Shown piece by piece: positions 23,147 to 34,699 of a stretch of 64,000 nucleotides of DNA (position 1 is the first letter of the stretch; every line of letters begins with the position of its first letter). A program made the translations under genes and the position numbers. Source of the DNA: Vitis vinifera (taxonomy: Eukaryota > Streptophyta > Magnoliopsida > Vitales > Vitaceae); assembly GCF_030704535.1 (NCBI RefSeq), contig NC_081815.1:16787001-16851000 (forward strand), in the 5' to 3' direction. The notes under the pieces were generated by a model, which saw only the letters and a list, made by a program, of their open reading frames with translations, was not told the origin of the DNA and did not search any database.

Positions 23147-23995
23147 TTTTAAGGAATCGGCGATTTGGTCAATGTGGGTCAACGAAAGTCATACGCGCTA
23201 CAGTAAAGTGAATGTGCTACAGTACCACTACAGTGCCCCCCTTTTTCTTTTGTTTGCTTTCGAGGGGATTTGAACCCCAAACCAAAAGGTTTTGGGTCAA
23301 TCCACTTGCCATCTGGGCTAACTTGCTCTTATTATATAATACGGGCTAAACTTATATATACTTAAACTCATTATATAAATAAAATATTAAAAGAATATTT
23401 TAAATAGCAAATTAATTATAATTATTTTATAATTAAATGCAAAATTTTCTTTTAATTAATTACCAAAAATATAAAAATTATATAATTTTCTTCATAATGT
23501 TTTTAATATCATTAATAATTAATTAAATATTAAAAAATTATATATATATCATAATTTATTTTATATTGTTTAATACAATTAAATTAAATGGATTATATTT
23601 TAATATTAATATATATTTTAAAATTAGACATATTATAATCAAATATCATAATATTAGATGTAATTTAATAATAAATGTACACATATAAAATTTATATTTT
23701 TATCGATGCATACTATATTATTATCAAATATGATAAATTATGTTATACATATATCAAAATTTTCAATAAAATAACTTTAAAATGTCTATTATACTTTTAA
23801 TTATATTATTATGAGGTTTTTCTTACATTTTCATGAATTTTTAACAATTTTAAGCTTGCCGATATTTTTTTCTAAAATATCTGCTGATATATTTCCGATA
23901 TATCCAATATATCTCCGATATATCTGATATATCCCCGATATATCTGATATATCCCTAAAATTGAAATATCAATATATTTATGATTACTGATATTT
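23147..23995 (-). mobile_element. AT-rich insertion with antisense tRNA-like segment, only in duplication unit B
   Basis: Unit A is uninterrupted where unit B carries about 850 extra bases between gatgaagcg and ttttcatcattggcc. Left part: short repeated words gctacagta/ctacagtg at 23196-23240. Then, on the minus strand at about 23325-23262, a tRNA-like segment with A box TAGCCCAGATGG and B box GGTTCAAATCC, about 30 bases apart. Then about 500 bases of very AT-rich DNA, and finally a run of GATATATC-type words (23878-23952). A clean target-site duplication was not found. Because unit A lacks it, it inserted after the duplication, or A lost it. Confidence 0.65.
23878..23955. repeat. short tandem GATATATCC/TGATATATC repeats
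   Basis: Five or more copies of a word close to cgatatatc(c/t) in 78 bases at the right end of the unit B insertion. A related piece occurs at 5880-5930. Confidence 0.7.
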
Positions 23996-24913
23996 TCATC
24001 ATTGGCCTTAACACGGCATATCAAAATCAATATGACATGAGAGCGGCATTTCAACGTTGGAAGTAAACGATTCTTTTCATGGTCCTTGGTGGGGTGAAAA
24101 GGATGTATACTTGTAATTATGTGAGACCAATTCAAAGGTTGAAGTGCAAGTCGGGGTTAAGACCGTGGACAATGGGCGGGCAACTTCACGTTATTATTTT
24201 AGAGCCATGGGCTCCACCACCATCCTCATCCGCAGGCACCACCTCTCCTCTTACCACGCTCATGGGCGCTGATTCAGTCAAATCAGACCAAGTGCAAATC
24301 CCATATTCCAACTAATACTTTTGACCGGTCATTTTGAAGTCGGTAGTAATTTTCATTTAAGGAAAATTCCAAAATATCCTACCGAAATATAATTTCAATC
24401 ATTAAAAATATAAATATCAAATTATCAAAGTATCAACTTCTCTTAAGTATATAAATGTGTTTAAAACCGTGAAGACCTTTTAAACTTATAACAGACAATA
24501 TCTACATATTTAAGTATAAATCATTACAAATAATAATTAAAACCAATCATCGACCCTAATGTAAGGGTTTATTTAACCCTCAACTCTGATGTAAGGGTTT
24601 ATTTGATCGCATAACATCATAAAGTTTCTAGCATTGCTATATAAGTATGGATTAATGCAACTACTCTTAACTATATAAACGTTAAGGACCCCTCTAAGTT
24701 AGAGCAGACAATATATATATAATAAAAAAAATACGATAAATTTTTTCCAAAAAGATGAGCATAGTTTTAACATGTTTTTGCTAATTTATTCCTCCTTAAT
24801 TTCCTCTTATATACATAAAGGATGATTTTCAGACATATATAAAAAATTTAACTAATTTTTATTATATATTATTGTTTAACATTTTGTAAGATAAATGAAA
24901 CAAAAAGAATATA

Positions 24914-25230
24914 AGACTATGTTTGGTTCTCACAAAATTTGATGGAAAATACAAAGGAAAAAAAATATAAAGGAAAAGTAAAAATAAATAAAAATAAATA
25001 AAAAATAAATTTAAAATCCATAAATTATTTTGATATATTACTTTAAACTTTATTTATTTATTTAAACCTTCTATATAAAAATTAAATAATTTAAAAATAT
25101 AGAAATTTCTTAATAATTTTAATTATATTTTGACTTTTTTTTCTATCTTTTATAACAAAATCAAATACGGAAAAATTATTTTTCCTAACATTTTCTTTTC
25201 TTTTCCTTTTACTTCTCGAAACCAAACCCA
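24914..25230. mobile_element. MITE-like element, GTTTGGTT family (copy 7, twin of copy 4)
   Basis: From ACTATGTTTGGTTCTCAC to CTCGAAACCAAACCC. Its right end is repeated in the direct repeat at 25184-25434. Confidence 0.55.
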
Positions 25231-25434
25231 AGTTTATTCTGTTTTTTTTCCCACTTTTTTAGACTTTTACTAGCTACAAATGGTGGGAGTTGGAGGAATA
25301 GATTCTTAACATTTTTTTTTTCTTTTCCTATTACTTTTCGAAACCAAACCTAGTCCAAGTTTATTCTCTTTTTTTTCCCACTTTTTTAAACTTTTACTGG
25401 CTACAAATGGTGGGAGTTGTGGGAGGAATAGAAG
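25184..25434. repeat. direct repeat of about 125 bp upstream of the PADRE gene
   Basis: 25184-25305 and 25306-25434 both run from (c)ttaacatttt through gaaaccaaacc and cccacttttttaaacttttac to acaaatggtgggagttg. Unit A has only one copy (20310-20430), so this is a later local duplication in the intact gene's promoter region. Confidence 0.8.
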
Positions 25435-25682
25435 TTGTCAGGAGTAACCCAAGAAAATGGTCTAAAATTAAAAGTGTATTTGACATTAATTCTAATAAGT
25501 GTTTTCAACTCTTTTTATTATTTTAAAATATTAATTTTTTAAATATTAAAAATATTAAAAACATTTCCCATAATTATTGGCAAACAGGCTCGCAGGTGAA
25601 AACAAAGGAGTTGGCAAGCAAACAGAAAAAGACGACCTCCTTTTTAGTCAATAGGATAGAGACACGAGACATTTCTTGAGAA

Positions 25683-25780
25683 TCCAATCACTTTATATAC
25701 AAATTCTACATCTTCCTCACCACCTCTCACCCTCCACACAAAGACTTGTCTCTGAGAGACTGAGAGACTGAGAGAGAGAG
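25683..25780 (+). promoter_or_regulatory. core promoter and leader of the PADRE gene
   Basis: A CCAATC word at 25684-25689 and TTTATATA at 25692-25699 lie about 85 bases before the start codon. The leader is CT-rich, then has three GAGAGACT-type repeats and GAGAGAGAG touching the ATG. Confidence 0.6.
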
Positions 25781-26353
25781 ATGGGTTGTGGATTTTCATG
25801 CAGATCGTCTTCTACCTTCAGCAACATCCGTGTGGTTCACCTCAATGGCTATGTCGAAGAATTCGATCCTCCTGTGACCGTCAGCCAAGTCACAGGCAAG
25901 CCACCACTGCACTTTGTATGCACCCCAGCACAGCTAATTTCAGTAGGTTCCAAGCCATTGAAGCCCGATACTCAGCTCGAGCCGGGCCATGTCTACTTCC
26001 TACTACCATTCTCAATGTTCCATTTCGAGGTCTCTCCTATGGACTTGACCTCTATAGCGAGTAAACTTACAGCAATTGCCAAAAGTGCACGGTGTGAGGC
26101 CAAGTCCCCTGGACCTGGTTTCTCAGCCAGCCCCATGAGGACTGCTTCTTCACCGGCCAGAAATCCGAGTCCTAACCACTTTTCGGATCAGAACATGAGG
26201 GTGGAAATGGCGGCTGGTGATGGAGTATATGGTGGACAAAGGTCTTGTAAATCTCGATCATGGAAGCCCCTTTTGGACCCCATCAGGGAAAGATCGTTCA
26301 ATCGGAGAAGTGAATCTGATTTGCAGAAGGAGCATTCAGAGATGGGGAAGTAG
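25781..26353 (+). CDS. PADRE (DUF4228) domain protein, N-terminally acylated
   Basis: Uninterrupted ORF of 190 residues, usual for this plant-only family. The start MGCGFSCRSS is a classic N-myristoylation signal (Gly2) with Cys3 and Cys7 as palmitoylation candidates, so the protein probably sits on the plasma membrane. Residues 16-75 contain the family's N-terminal motifs: a strand IRVVHLNGYVEEFDPPVTV, then the hallmark GHVYFLLP at about 68-75. A helix (residues 84-103) follows, then a Ser/Pro/Arg-rich disordered tail with a basic SRSWKPLL motif. PADRE genes are often induced by pathogens and abiotic stress (known of the family); the molecular activity is unknown. The start is fixed by the acylation signal and the TATA/leader upstream. 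Its promoter and first 43 codons are duplicated at 16751-20910. No intron is seen. Confidence 0.92.
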   Translation: MGCGFSCRSSSTFSNIRVVHLNGYVEEFDPPVTVSQVTGKPPLHFVCTPAQLISVGSKPLKPDTQLEPGHVYFLLPFSMFHFEVSPMDLTSIASKLTAIAKSARCEAKSPGPGFSASPMRTASSPARNPSPNHFSDQNMRVEMAAGDGVYGGQRSCKSRSWKPLLDPIRERSFNRRSESDLQKEHSEMGK

Positions 26354-26734
26354 CTTGATTTCATGTGGGCTATGTTCTTGTACAAAAACCAACCTGTCTG
26401 GCAATAATTTCTACAAGGAAAGCTATGAGGCTTTGCCGAGTTGTAATAGGTGATCTGTTGACTTGAAATGAGATTTGATGGTGGTTGTGCTTTCTGTATG
26501 TTACCGTCATTTTTTTTCCAGGAATCTGCCGTAGTAATTCTCAAATTCTGCCGATTTTCCTCATGATTATCATCTTTTGTAGATTAGTTTATTCCAGTAA
26601 TCCAAAAATGAGATATAATTTACACTTGTGGTTCACAGACAGGGAGGTATATAACTTGTAGCCTTTAAATTTCGATAAGTGAAGGTCTAAATCAGGTTTA
26701 GATCAGCAACTAGCCTGCTAATGAGAGAAACATA

Positions 26735-29700
26735 TCAAAGAGGGAGAGCAATGGGGGCTGGTGGCACCAAGTCTTGAATAGGTAAGCAGTCCCAACCACC
26801 TTCCTTGCCGCTAAATAACTTAAAATGCTTAGGAACCCAAGTTTCTCCTCTTGACTTTCTTTCTCTCAACCCCTCCCTCTCCTTTTCTTCAATGGCTGTC
26901 TTGGCTGCTTTTGCTTTCTCCCAATCCTTGTTCATGATGCCTTGGCTCACCTCACCCCACACCACAGCTGATTCACTCGGCCAAACTCCCTGATGCAAAA
27001 GAGGTAAAAATCAGACAGTTACAAGCAAACGTACGTTGTTTACATTGTACTACCAACAGGACAATCCTCTCATATCCCATAACTGAGCCCGAGCTGAACG
27101 AGGTCTAGAATGGATCATCATGTTTAGATTCACTGAAAAACCAACCATCTAGATCTCTCAATTGAGAATGCATGACCCACATGGTGGGAGCCCAGTCAAA
27201 GAGAATCTATGTCAACCTCATGACTGCATTATTGTAAAACAATGGAGGACCTCCACATATGATCACTTGTGTCAGTGATACGAGAAAACCATTTTTCCTA
27301 AGTACTCAACACGACATGAGCAAAAAACTGGAGCGCTGAGTTAGAATTTGATACCTTTGGATCCTTAACAGTCGGGGTTTTCAGTCCTGAAAGCATTTCT
27401 TTTGCATTGTATATGATTGAAAGTTTCCCATTATTGATGTCCTTCATTGAAACAGTCCTGCATATTGATGTTAAAGGGAAAAAAACTGTCAATCTTAACT
27501 TGTGGGAATCATGTTTAGGAAATATAATGAACACTTTTTTTTAATGCATTTACTACTCAAAGATAACACTGGCAATAATAAATTTGTTAAAGCAAAAACA
27601 TTTCTGTAGAGTTCTCTCTTATGGTTAAAATTTGAGAAACATGAGCCCCTTTCCAGTTAAAGCCCGAGGGTACTAATACCACTGCAAAATTAGAGAAAGC
27701 TTTTATACTTGAATTGTACCCAGTAAGCGAAATACCTATCCCAGTGGCCATCAATCTCATATATTGTCTTCGAAGATGACGACTCAAAAATCTTTCCTTT
27801 AATAGATCTGTAATTTGATCTGCGACCTAGAAAAGAACTGCCTCTGTAACATAGCTCAGCTTCAAGGTCAGTTTCTCGACAACGGATTCTGACAGTACCA
27901 ACCCAATCAGCACTGGACACTGGAAGAAACCTGATCAAGAGCCTTGGAGAGTTCATTTCATAATTTTCACCTAGCTTCAGGAGCCTCAGCTGCCTATTCC
28001 CATGTACCTCGGCTTCAACTGAAGCACCTACAACATCAAATTTTAGGAAAACAAATGTGTAAATGGAATTAAAAATACTTAATAAAAAGTCTGCCTTATT
28101 TTTGTTAAACTTCTCAGTATACAAATTTTGCCAGTGGCTTGCTATTCTAAAACAATAAAACATAAAACAGAGAGAATTTGTCTCTGCAATCCATAAAAAC
28201 TAACACAGATAACATTTTGGTTGTGAACAGTGAATCAATATAACATCAGACCAATGACCAATATTCACAGTCACAATCATTATAATTACTGTCACACTGT
28301 TCATTAAATCGCAACAATTTATTATGAGTATAGTAATTGTTATCAGAATAGTTTCAAAACCTTAAAAAGAACTAACGTGACAAATGACAGATGCTAGAAG
28401 GTTAATACCAACACTTTTGTGGTTCTGAAAGAAGTTTTACCTCAAATTGGTTAAAGTAACAAAATGTTGGAGTCATTCAATATATCCAAGCTAAAATCTG
28501 AATCTTGATGCCTACCAAGTTAATGGGCTCCTGTAACATTGTTTCCTCCATTTTTCTCAAGCTTTGTGCAAAAGTAGGATCACTCACTGAATTTAAATAA
28601 TCTGCCTCATTCTTCAGAGTTCAAGATTTCCCGCATTGGACCTTCATGCAAATTATTCTTAATTTGAAGAGCCTAGACACTAGCTTACTTGTCAGTTGAT
28701 TGCGATTCTCCAAGCTTAGTAGTATAAGTACTCTCAGTCCTAATAGCACATTTAGGCAAAGGGGGCCAATGGTATTTGAAAGACGGCAGGGGCAAAACAG
28801 GGGAGGGGCTTGAGAAGCTATTAGTAAGGGTTGTGATGCTTTCTATGATCAAACTAATATTCCTGTGGACAAAGGTCATATGGTAAAATTTGAAATGAAA
28901 TCTGGTGCGAGGAAAGTGCTCTTAAATATTGTTCCTTGGATTTGTTTGCCTTGGCAATTTATCAAGAAGCTCTGATTGCTGATGTATAGTGTGTAGATAG
29001 AGGAAGTATAGGAACTTGAGATCTATCAGATTTTATCATCATTGAAAGCTTGAGCAAGTGGAGAGTTTGACAGTCTTATATCTATAGGTGTACCACAAGA
29101 ATGAATGGTAAAGATGCCTTAGCTTGGAAGTGCTCTGAAATGGTTCCCTTTTTTGTTCAAGTCATTTTCCATGGCACTTTTTCCAAGGGCCTTCACCCCC
29201 TCTACATCACCATACCATGTTCTTATGCACCTCCTTAGGAGGGCCTCTTTCTGTGGAAAGGTCTTTTGTGTGAGAATCTTTATGGGGGGAGCTATCAGCA
29301 TTTAACTTCATTTTCACAGGCTATAGGTTCACTTAGATTGGGGATTTTGTCTTCTCAGGATGTCATCAGGGGATGGGATTGGCCTAAGGCCTTTTCCCAT
29401 GGCCTTGGCTTTGGGATCTTTTTTCTCTTCTTTAGCTTTTTAGGGTTTTTTTTATATACCCCCCTCCATAGCACATTTTATACATATTGCTTCTGCTTAT
29501 CAAGAATGAGAGAATTCCCCCTTTAAGCAGAACTAAAAGCTTAACAGATCCTCTCCAAATGCCCTCTAGAACCTCCTCACTATGGATTCCACCTCACTTC
29601 AAATGGTAAAAACATTCCTAGGATCTTGGTTTTCAAAAAGGCTGTCTTCGTAGGAGAAAAACAAAGTAATGGAGAGAAAGAAAAATGCAAAAGCGACAAG

Positions 29701-31840
29701 AAAAAGATGTTAAGAGACACCCCATCTAGTTCAACCTTTGTGGAGTATGTATGAATTCTTACCAGCTAAAATTATTCAAATGCTAGGTCCCGGAAGGATT
29801 TCATATCTTAAACCATTTGTATCATCTCACCAAGCAGACAATTTTCCTCTTGCACTCAATGGGCTTCAAACAATCAGGACAGTGAAAAAGCATCTGCTGT
29901 GAGAAATAAAAAGGAAATTTCTCTAATTGGGATTGGGCTGGAGTGTGTCGTTAATATTACAGAAACAAGGAAGGAATCTACAAGAACTCATACAACCTAC
30001 AATTCGCGTTATAGCCTACTACACTGAAAATATGAATGAGGAAGGATCCAAGAAACTGATACTAGGATTTGATAATAAAGGATCAATAAGAAGTGTGCAG
30101 CTCGGCTAATTCGTTCATGAGCATGAATGGTGTCTATGGATTTAGAATGAACAATAGTAATTTTGGCCTATCACAATTTCCATGTTAAGATGAATGTTCT
30201 CAAGTTATAGTGAAGGTACCATAGAATTTGGGAACAGGATATTGGCACCATATCATTTCAATATTTTCCTTCTCATCAGTTGCATGAAGGGCAGACACCG
30301 GTGGGTGATGCGAAACCTGCAAAGATGAAGCATAAGAGCACATTCACCTTAAGGAGCAGCCCATAACAACTTTATACAGGACTAGTTTAAAACTAGTTGC
30401 GGTTCAGTTTGAATCAAGCTCAATCTTTTGAGTGAGGTTTCCTACAGTTGCATGTTGTTCATTTTAAATTCACCAAAAAACCTCTGTTTTATGTTTTTAG
30501 TCTTCTTGTTTTTGGTCCTTTGTTTCGAGTAAAACCACTAAAAAAAAGTTATCTGTTCTTGAATTGCATACAACATGTTTTTAGAAGTGCCAAAGGAGCA
30601 AAACATTGAATATAAGGCACAAAACATTAAAGAAACTACCTGTTCAAGTAGGACATTGAGAGTTCCCTTTGAAACATGGTGAGTCTCTCCAAGAATGGGA
30701 TTGAAAGGAGCAACACCGAATATCAGAGGCCGTGTGGTAGATATGCTCCAAGCCACGACTGATGCAAATCTTTCAAGAGAGCTCTCTGCCTTACTGCACC
30801 TACTTAGCATATCATTCCCAACACAATACACTGTTTCGCCATAACACTGAAGTTGAGACTTGGGCATGTTGAAGAGAGGGGGCAGCTGAACTTGCAGAAA
30901 GAACACAACATAGCGTTACCATTCATTCATTCATCATCATCATCATCAACTTCGACTGTCATGCCACACTGACAACATTAATGTTAATATTGAAACATTG
31001 TACTCAATGAACAAAGCCATGTTAGACATCAAATTCGCCATCTACCATTAAAAGCTCTAAAAGAGTAATCCACAACCTCCATAGACCACTGATATCAGAA
31101 GACAGAAATTAATACCAAAGGTTCTACTGCATAAGAGCATTAAAATGCCTAAAAGTTTGCAGAAATTTACATCACTATATCTTCCATATCCAGTATAGAA
31201 ATGCAAAAGGAAGCATTTGGGAGATGGGCCACAAGGTAACTACAATCTGTCTTCATGGTACAAGTCAACAGAAGCACATTACAAAGCTTAAAACATGAAA
31301 GCAGAGTGCAGTGACAGAGAGAAGAAAATAGATTTTTCTTTACTTTCATACTAATCAAAATTATTAGGCTTTAAAAGAACATTTCCCTTTCCTTCCATTC
31401 CAAGTCTAAAAATAAAAATAAATAAATAAAAAAAGAATTATGAAGCTTCAAAAAGAAGTTTCACTTCTTTGGAAGATAAGTCTCACAAGTCAAGGATGCT
31501 TCCATAATAACATAATTATTCTTCCATAATTTTATTTTTATTTTTTATTTTTTTGTATTTTTTTCACATGTGATTGGCATTTTTCATGTTTTGGAGCATG
31601 TGGAATTCGTACATTAAAAGAATCAAATTATTATTAAATAAATAAACGAGAGAAGGGCGTACGTGCCTGGAAGCGGGTGAGATCAGATCCGGGCCGTACA
31701 TTCTTGAAAATACTGACAATCCGTCGGATCAGGTTCGGCGCTCTGTAAGTGACGTCCGATTCTCCATCCAACGACATTGGCGCCGTCAGGAGTATCGTCT
31801 CTCCGCTGACCTGCGCCTCAGCGTAACATATACCCCACAT
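26735..31840 (-). CDS. oxysterol-binding protein-related protein, ORP4-like, six coding exons
   Basis: Short ORP consisting only of the lipid-transfer (ORD) domain; such proteins move sterols and/or PI4P between membranes. Coding exons (minus strand): 31840-31667, 30885-30640, 30316-30220, 28027-27736, 27457-27355, 26989-26735 (TGA at 26737-26735). The phases of all joins agree and give about 388 residues, like Arabidopsis ORP4 proteins. Seen: RNVRPGSDLTRFQ-like N-part in exon 1, MPKSQLQCYGE and NPILGETH in exon 2, the ORP signature EQVSHHPP across the exon 2/3 junction, EAEVHG, EMNSP and GHWDR in exon 4, NAKEMLSGLKTP in exon 5, and GVWPSESAVVWGEVSQ to WVPKHF at the end. There is no PH domain. 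The start is uncertain: 31840 has a stop directly before it; Met at 31777 is shorter; if the leader exon ending at 32458 is spliced to 31810, Met at 32526 is in frame. The donor after 31667 appears to be GC. The intron 28028-30219 holds unassigned repeat-like DNA. Confidence 0.9.
28028..30219 (-). other. large intron of the ORP4-like gene
   Basis: GT donor at 30219-30218 (ATG|GTACC) and AG acceptor before 28027 (TTGTAG). About 2.2 kb. It includes several short open frames in both strands (for example 28685-28879 and 29266-29526) that match nothing I recognise and probably come from old repeats. Confidence 0.75.
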
Positions 31841-31920
31841 TTAGTAACCAACACTCAACATGCACGTGAGCAACACGCTTCTATCACTACAAGTCACATT
31901 CCATTTCCCAAGACAAAATA

Positions 31921-32330
31921 TACTCAATTATTTTCTTTAATTTCATCTATAATATTAAAAAATTTATTCAAAAATAAATTTATTTAAATTCATTAAATAA
32001 AATTTTAAAAATGGCCAATGTTATTCGGCCTATCCTCTTCCGTTTTCTACCCTCCATAAATTTGAAATCTTATCAAATATTTTTTCTATCATTTTTATTT
32101 GCCTTTTATATCGTTAAATTAATTATAATAATAAACAATAAATAATAAATCATTTCCTAATTTATATTAATAATATCAATTATCATATTTTAGGAATATG
32201 ATAGGAGGAGTACACATAAAATCACTCAGAAAATATTGTAAGAACATAGTATGCTTGAAAACTAAAATAAGGTGGTTGTGGTCTGTGGGCGGCAGCGCAT
32301 AATATCTAATTCCAGAGTGGGCAGAGAGAG
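31921..32330. other. AT-rich, probably first intron of the ORP4-like gene
   Basis: If the leader exon is real, this is intronic. No coding piece is seen. Confidence 0.4.
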
Positions 32331-32457
32331 ACAGAGAGAAAGAGAGAGAGAGATTCCAAACACAAAATAATAATAAATAAATCAAACAATCATTGAAAAT
32401 TCAAGAATTGGATCATCGGAAAACCACTTCAGTGGCCTCAGAAAACCACCCACTTAC

Positions 32458-32650
32458 CAAACCAAACAAGCAGTTTCCCGAGAAAAGGAAAGAAAGAGAG
32501 AGAAAAAGGAAAAGAAAGAGTACCATTTTTAAGAGATGGGTGTTGCTCTGAAGACAAGGGCTTCACTGCAGGGACAGAGAGAAGTGGGAAAGCAGAAAGA
32601 GAGAAAGAGAGAGAGAGAGAGAGGGAGAGAAAGGGGCTTTGAATGGGGTT
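32458..32650 (-). promoter_or_regulatory. probable leader exon and GA/CT-rich promoter of the ORP4-like gene
   Basis: On the minus strand a CT-rich stretch ends TTTGGTTTG|GTAAGT at 32458/32457, a strong splice donor. It can join an AG acceptor at 31812-31811 (GCGCAG) in front of the first coding exon. A related stretch with a donor-like GTATGA lies at 37570-37790. An ATG at 32526-32524 opens a frame of exactly 23 codons to the donor, in phase with the next exon, but its residues are low-complexity (Leu/Phe-rich) and the ATG is not kept in the related copy, so a non-coding leader is more likely. Confidence 0.5.
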
Positions 32651-32789
32651 TTGGCTTTGTGGAGAGTGAAAGGCTCATTTCTCATTCATATATGACCATA
32701 TATATATATATAAATATATACACATATACAGAGAGAAAGACAGAGAGGGAGAGCCACATGGATACCATTTGTCGTCAAATCTGAAACGG

Positions 32790-33780
32790 TTTTGGAGAAG
32801 GAAAATATGGAAATAGATGGTGCTGTTAAATGGGTTTTCTTTTTATGGGACAAATTGGTTAATGGGCCAACCTTGAATTTGATGTCACATTGGCCTTGAT
32901 GTCAGGAGGGAATTCGGAATCTTTTTTTTTTGTACTCATCTTATTCTAGTGTTTTTCTTATTAAAAATAGAAATTATGTCACCAACTCATGTTTGGTAAC
33001 CTTTGTTTATTTGGACTTGTCATGCCATTTGGGATCATGATTGGGCGCCAAAATTTTCTAAAATGGTCGTTTTAGAGTACAACAAGGTATTTTACTTTTG
33101 TGGATTCTTTGATTTTAAAAATAAATAAATAAATAATTATAAATGAATCTTCCAAAACTCCCTTTACATCCCCTATTTACACATCCACATGAAAATTAAA
33201 GACTCGTAACTTATTTTTTCTCTACCTTAAAAAACTTGTTATATAAATAGTTGAGAAACAATTAAAAAAATGTAGATGTAATTTATAAATAAGAAATCGT
33301 GAAATGTTTCAATGTAAATAGAGGGAAAAAAACTTGAAATTAATGGCATTCAATATTTGAATGTTAGACATCGGACACCTTTAAGAGTGTCCGAAAGTAT
33401 AGGGTTGGATGCCCTTAAGAGCGTCTGAAGGTATATGGTTGGGACAACTATAAAATGTTCGACCCTAGAACTCATAAAAATAATCATAAAACCTCTATCT
33501 TCTAACCTAAAAAAACTGTGATAAGAAATTTAAAAAAATGTATAAAAAAGATACTTGTACACTTGTAACATCGTTAGATATGATTATTTTTTATCCATTA
33601 ATGAAAGGCATAACTCTTTTGTTAAATTTTATTTAAGAATAAGGAGACATTAAAAGAGAAGAAATGAAGGAAGAATGAAAGGGAAATAGATGTATTTTTG
33701 TGTTGAAAAACATTTTAAGAATTTCAATAAGGGGTATCTATATATTAAAATTTTTTATCAATCTTTCATCATTTTCTCCA
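32790..33780. other. intergenic, no gene seen; paired hairpin-like words at 33365-33430
   Basis: Balanced to AT-rich DNA without coding similarity. At 33369-33390 the word GGACACCTTTAAGAGTGTCC is a short hairpin (6 bp stem), and a related GGATGCCCTTAAGAGCGTC follows at about 33406. Confidence 0.5.
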
Positions 33781-33932
33781 ATATTTTCAAAATCAAATCA
33801 AATATTGAATCAAAAAGTTATCGATTTACAAATCACTAGTCAAATCAATTGTTGAATAGCAGTCAAACAAGTGATGTCATAAATATATAATTTATATTTT
33901 AATAAAATTAAAAATAATTATAAAAAATTAAA

Positions 33933-33940
<8 letters not shown>

Positions 33941-33964
<24 letters not shown>
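33941..33964. repeat. (AT)n microsatellite
   Basis: Run of alternating A and T of about 24 bases. Seen directly. Confidence 0.85.
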
Positions 33965-34262
33965 CACATAATTAAAAATTTTAATAATATTTTATATTTG
34001 ATATATCAAATTAAATGTATTAATATATTAAATTTTATTAAATAGAACATATATGAGGATATATTTAAGATGAAAAGAAAATTATAATATTTAATTGAAT
34101 TGCATATACATGTATTTTTTATTTTAAAAATTATAAAAATTATTATATTAATTAATTTATATTATTTTATATTTATAATTAATAATTATTATACAAATAA
34201 TAGTATATATAAATATTTATATTTGTTTAAATATTTTATATGATAAAAATTTAAAGTAGGAG

Positions 34263-34290
34263 TATATATATATATATATATATATATTTC
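34263..34290. repeat. (TA)n microsatellite
   Basis: Run of alternating T and A of about 26 bases. Seen directly. Confidence 0.85.
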
Positions 34291-34354
34291 ATATTATTAA
34301 CCATATAATTGTGTAACTTGGTGTTCTATGTTCATTTTGTAAACCACATGTCCC

Positions 34355-34540
34355 AAGTCAGAATTCTACAGAGCTTCACACCATAAGAGGAAGTACATAG
34401 GTTTGGAAGGAAGGGACAGAATTCTACAAAGCTTGGAAGGAAGGAACAAAATTCTACAAAACATTTATGTAGTACTGATACTTTCACACCGTAAGAGGAA
34501 GTACATGGGCTTGGAAAAAAGGGACATGGGCTAGAATAAT
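34355..34540. repeat. imperfect short direct repeats (agaattctaca, ataagaggaagtacat)
   Basis: The words gaattctacaaagc and gaagtacat.gg.ttgga each occur two or three times in 190 bases, a sign of local slippage or duplication in the element that starts at 33790. Confidence 0.65.
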
Positions 34541-34699
34541 GGGTAGCCCAATCAGAATTTTGGTCAAATCATGATTGATCGGTTCATCTAGTTCAATCGT
34601 TCACCCTGGTCCATTTCACTAGACTGAATCGAAAAAACTATCTGTCTAGTATTCTCTTGTATTATGAGGAGATACTGAGATAGTCAAAAAGACTTTATA

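Larger units (their letters stand above)
20911..25909 (+). repeat. tandem segmental duplication, unit B (5.0 kb)
   Basis: Second copy of the block described at 16751. It carries all the same MITE-like elements in the same order, which shows that they were there before the duplication. Private to B are an insertion at about 23147-23995 and a direct repeat of about 125 bp at 25184-25434. Unit B ends inside codon 43 of the PADRE gene, and the gene goes on undisturbed, so unit B holds the native 3' junction. Confidence 0.93.
33790..34665 (+). mobile_element. AT-rich transposable element related to that at 62936-64000, opposite orientation
   Basis: 33872-34290 matches the reverse complement of about 63600-63990 in the same order: gtcataaatatataattta, then atgtattaatatat(t/c)aaatttta, aagaaaattataa, then ataaatatttatatttgttt. 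Its far end (34560-34640, gatcggttcatctagttcaa) corresponds to the gaccgg/ggttcaacc-type end at 62940-63010. It contains two AT microsatellites. No coding capacity. Confidence 0.6.

Noticed and set aside
29266..29526. 86-codon open frame in the ORP intron
   Set aside because: It lies within a well-supported intron, and its Phe/Leu-rich sequence resembles repeat debris.
32536..32784. 82-codon open frame on the plus strand opposite the ORP leader
   Set aside because: Arg/Glu-rich product of a GA-repeat tract. The minus-strand splice donor explains the region better.
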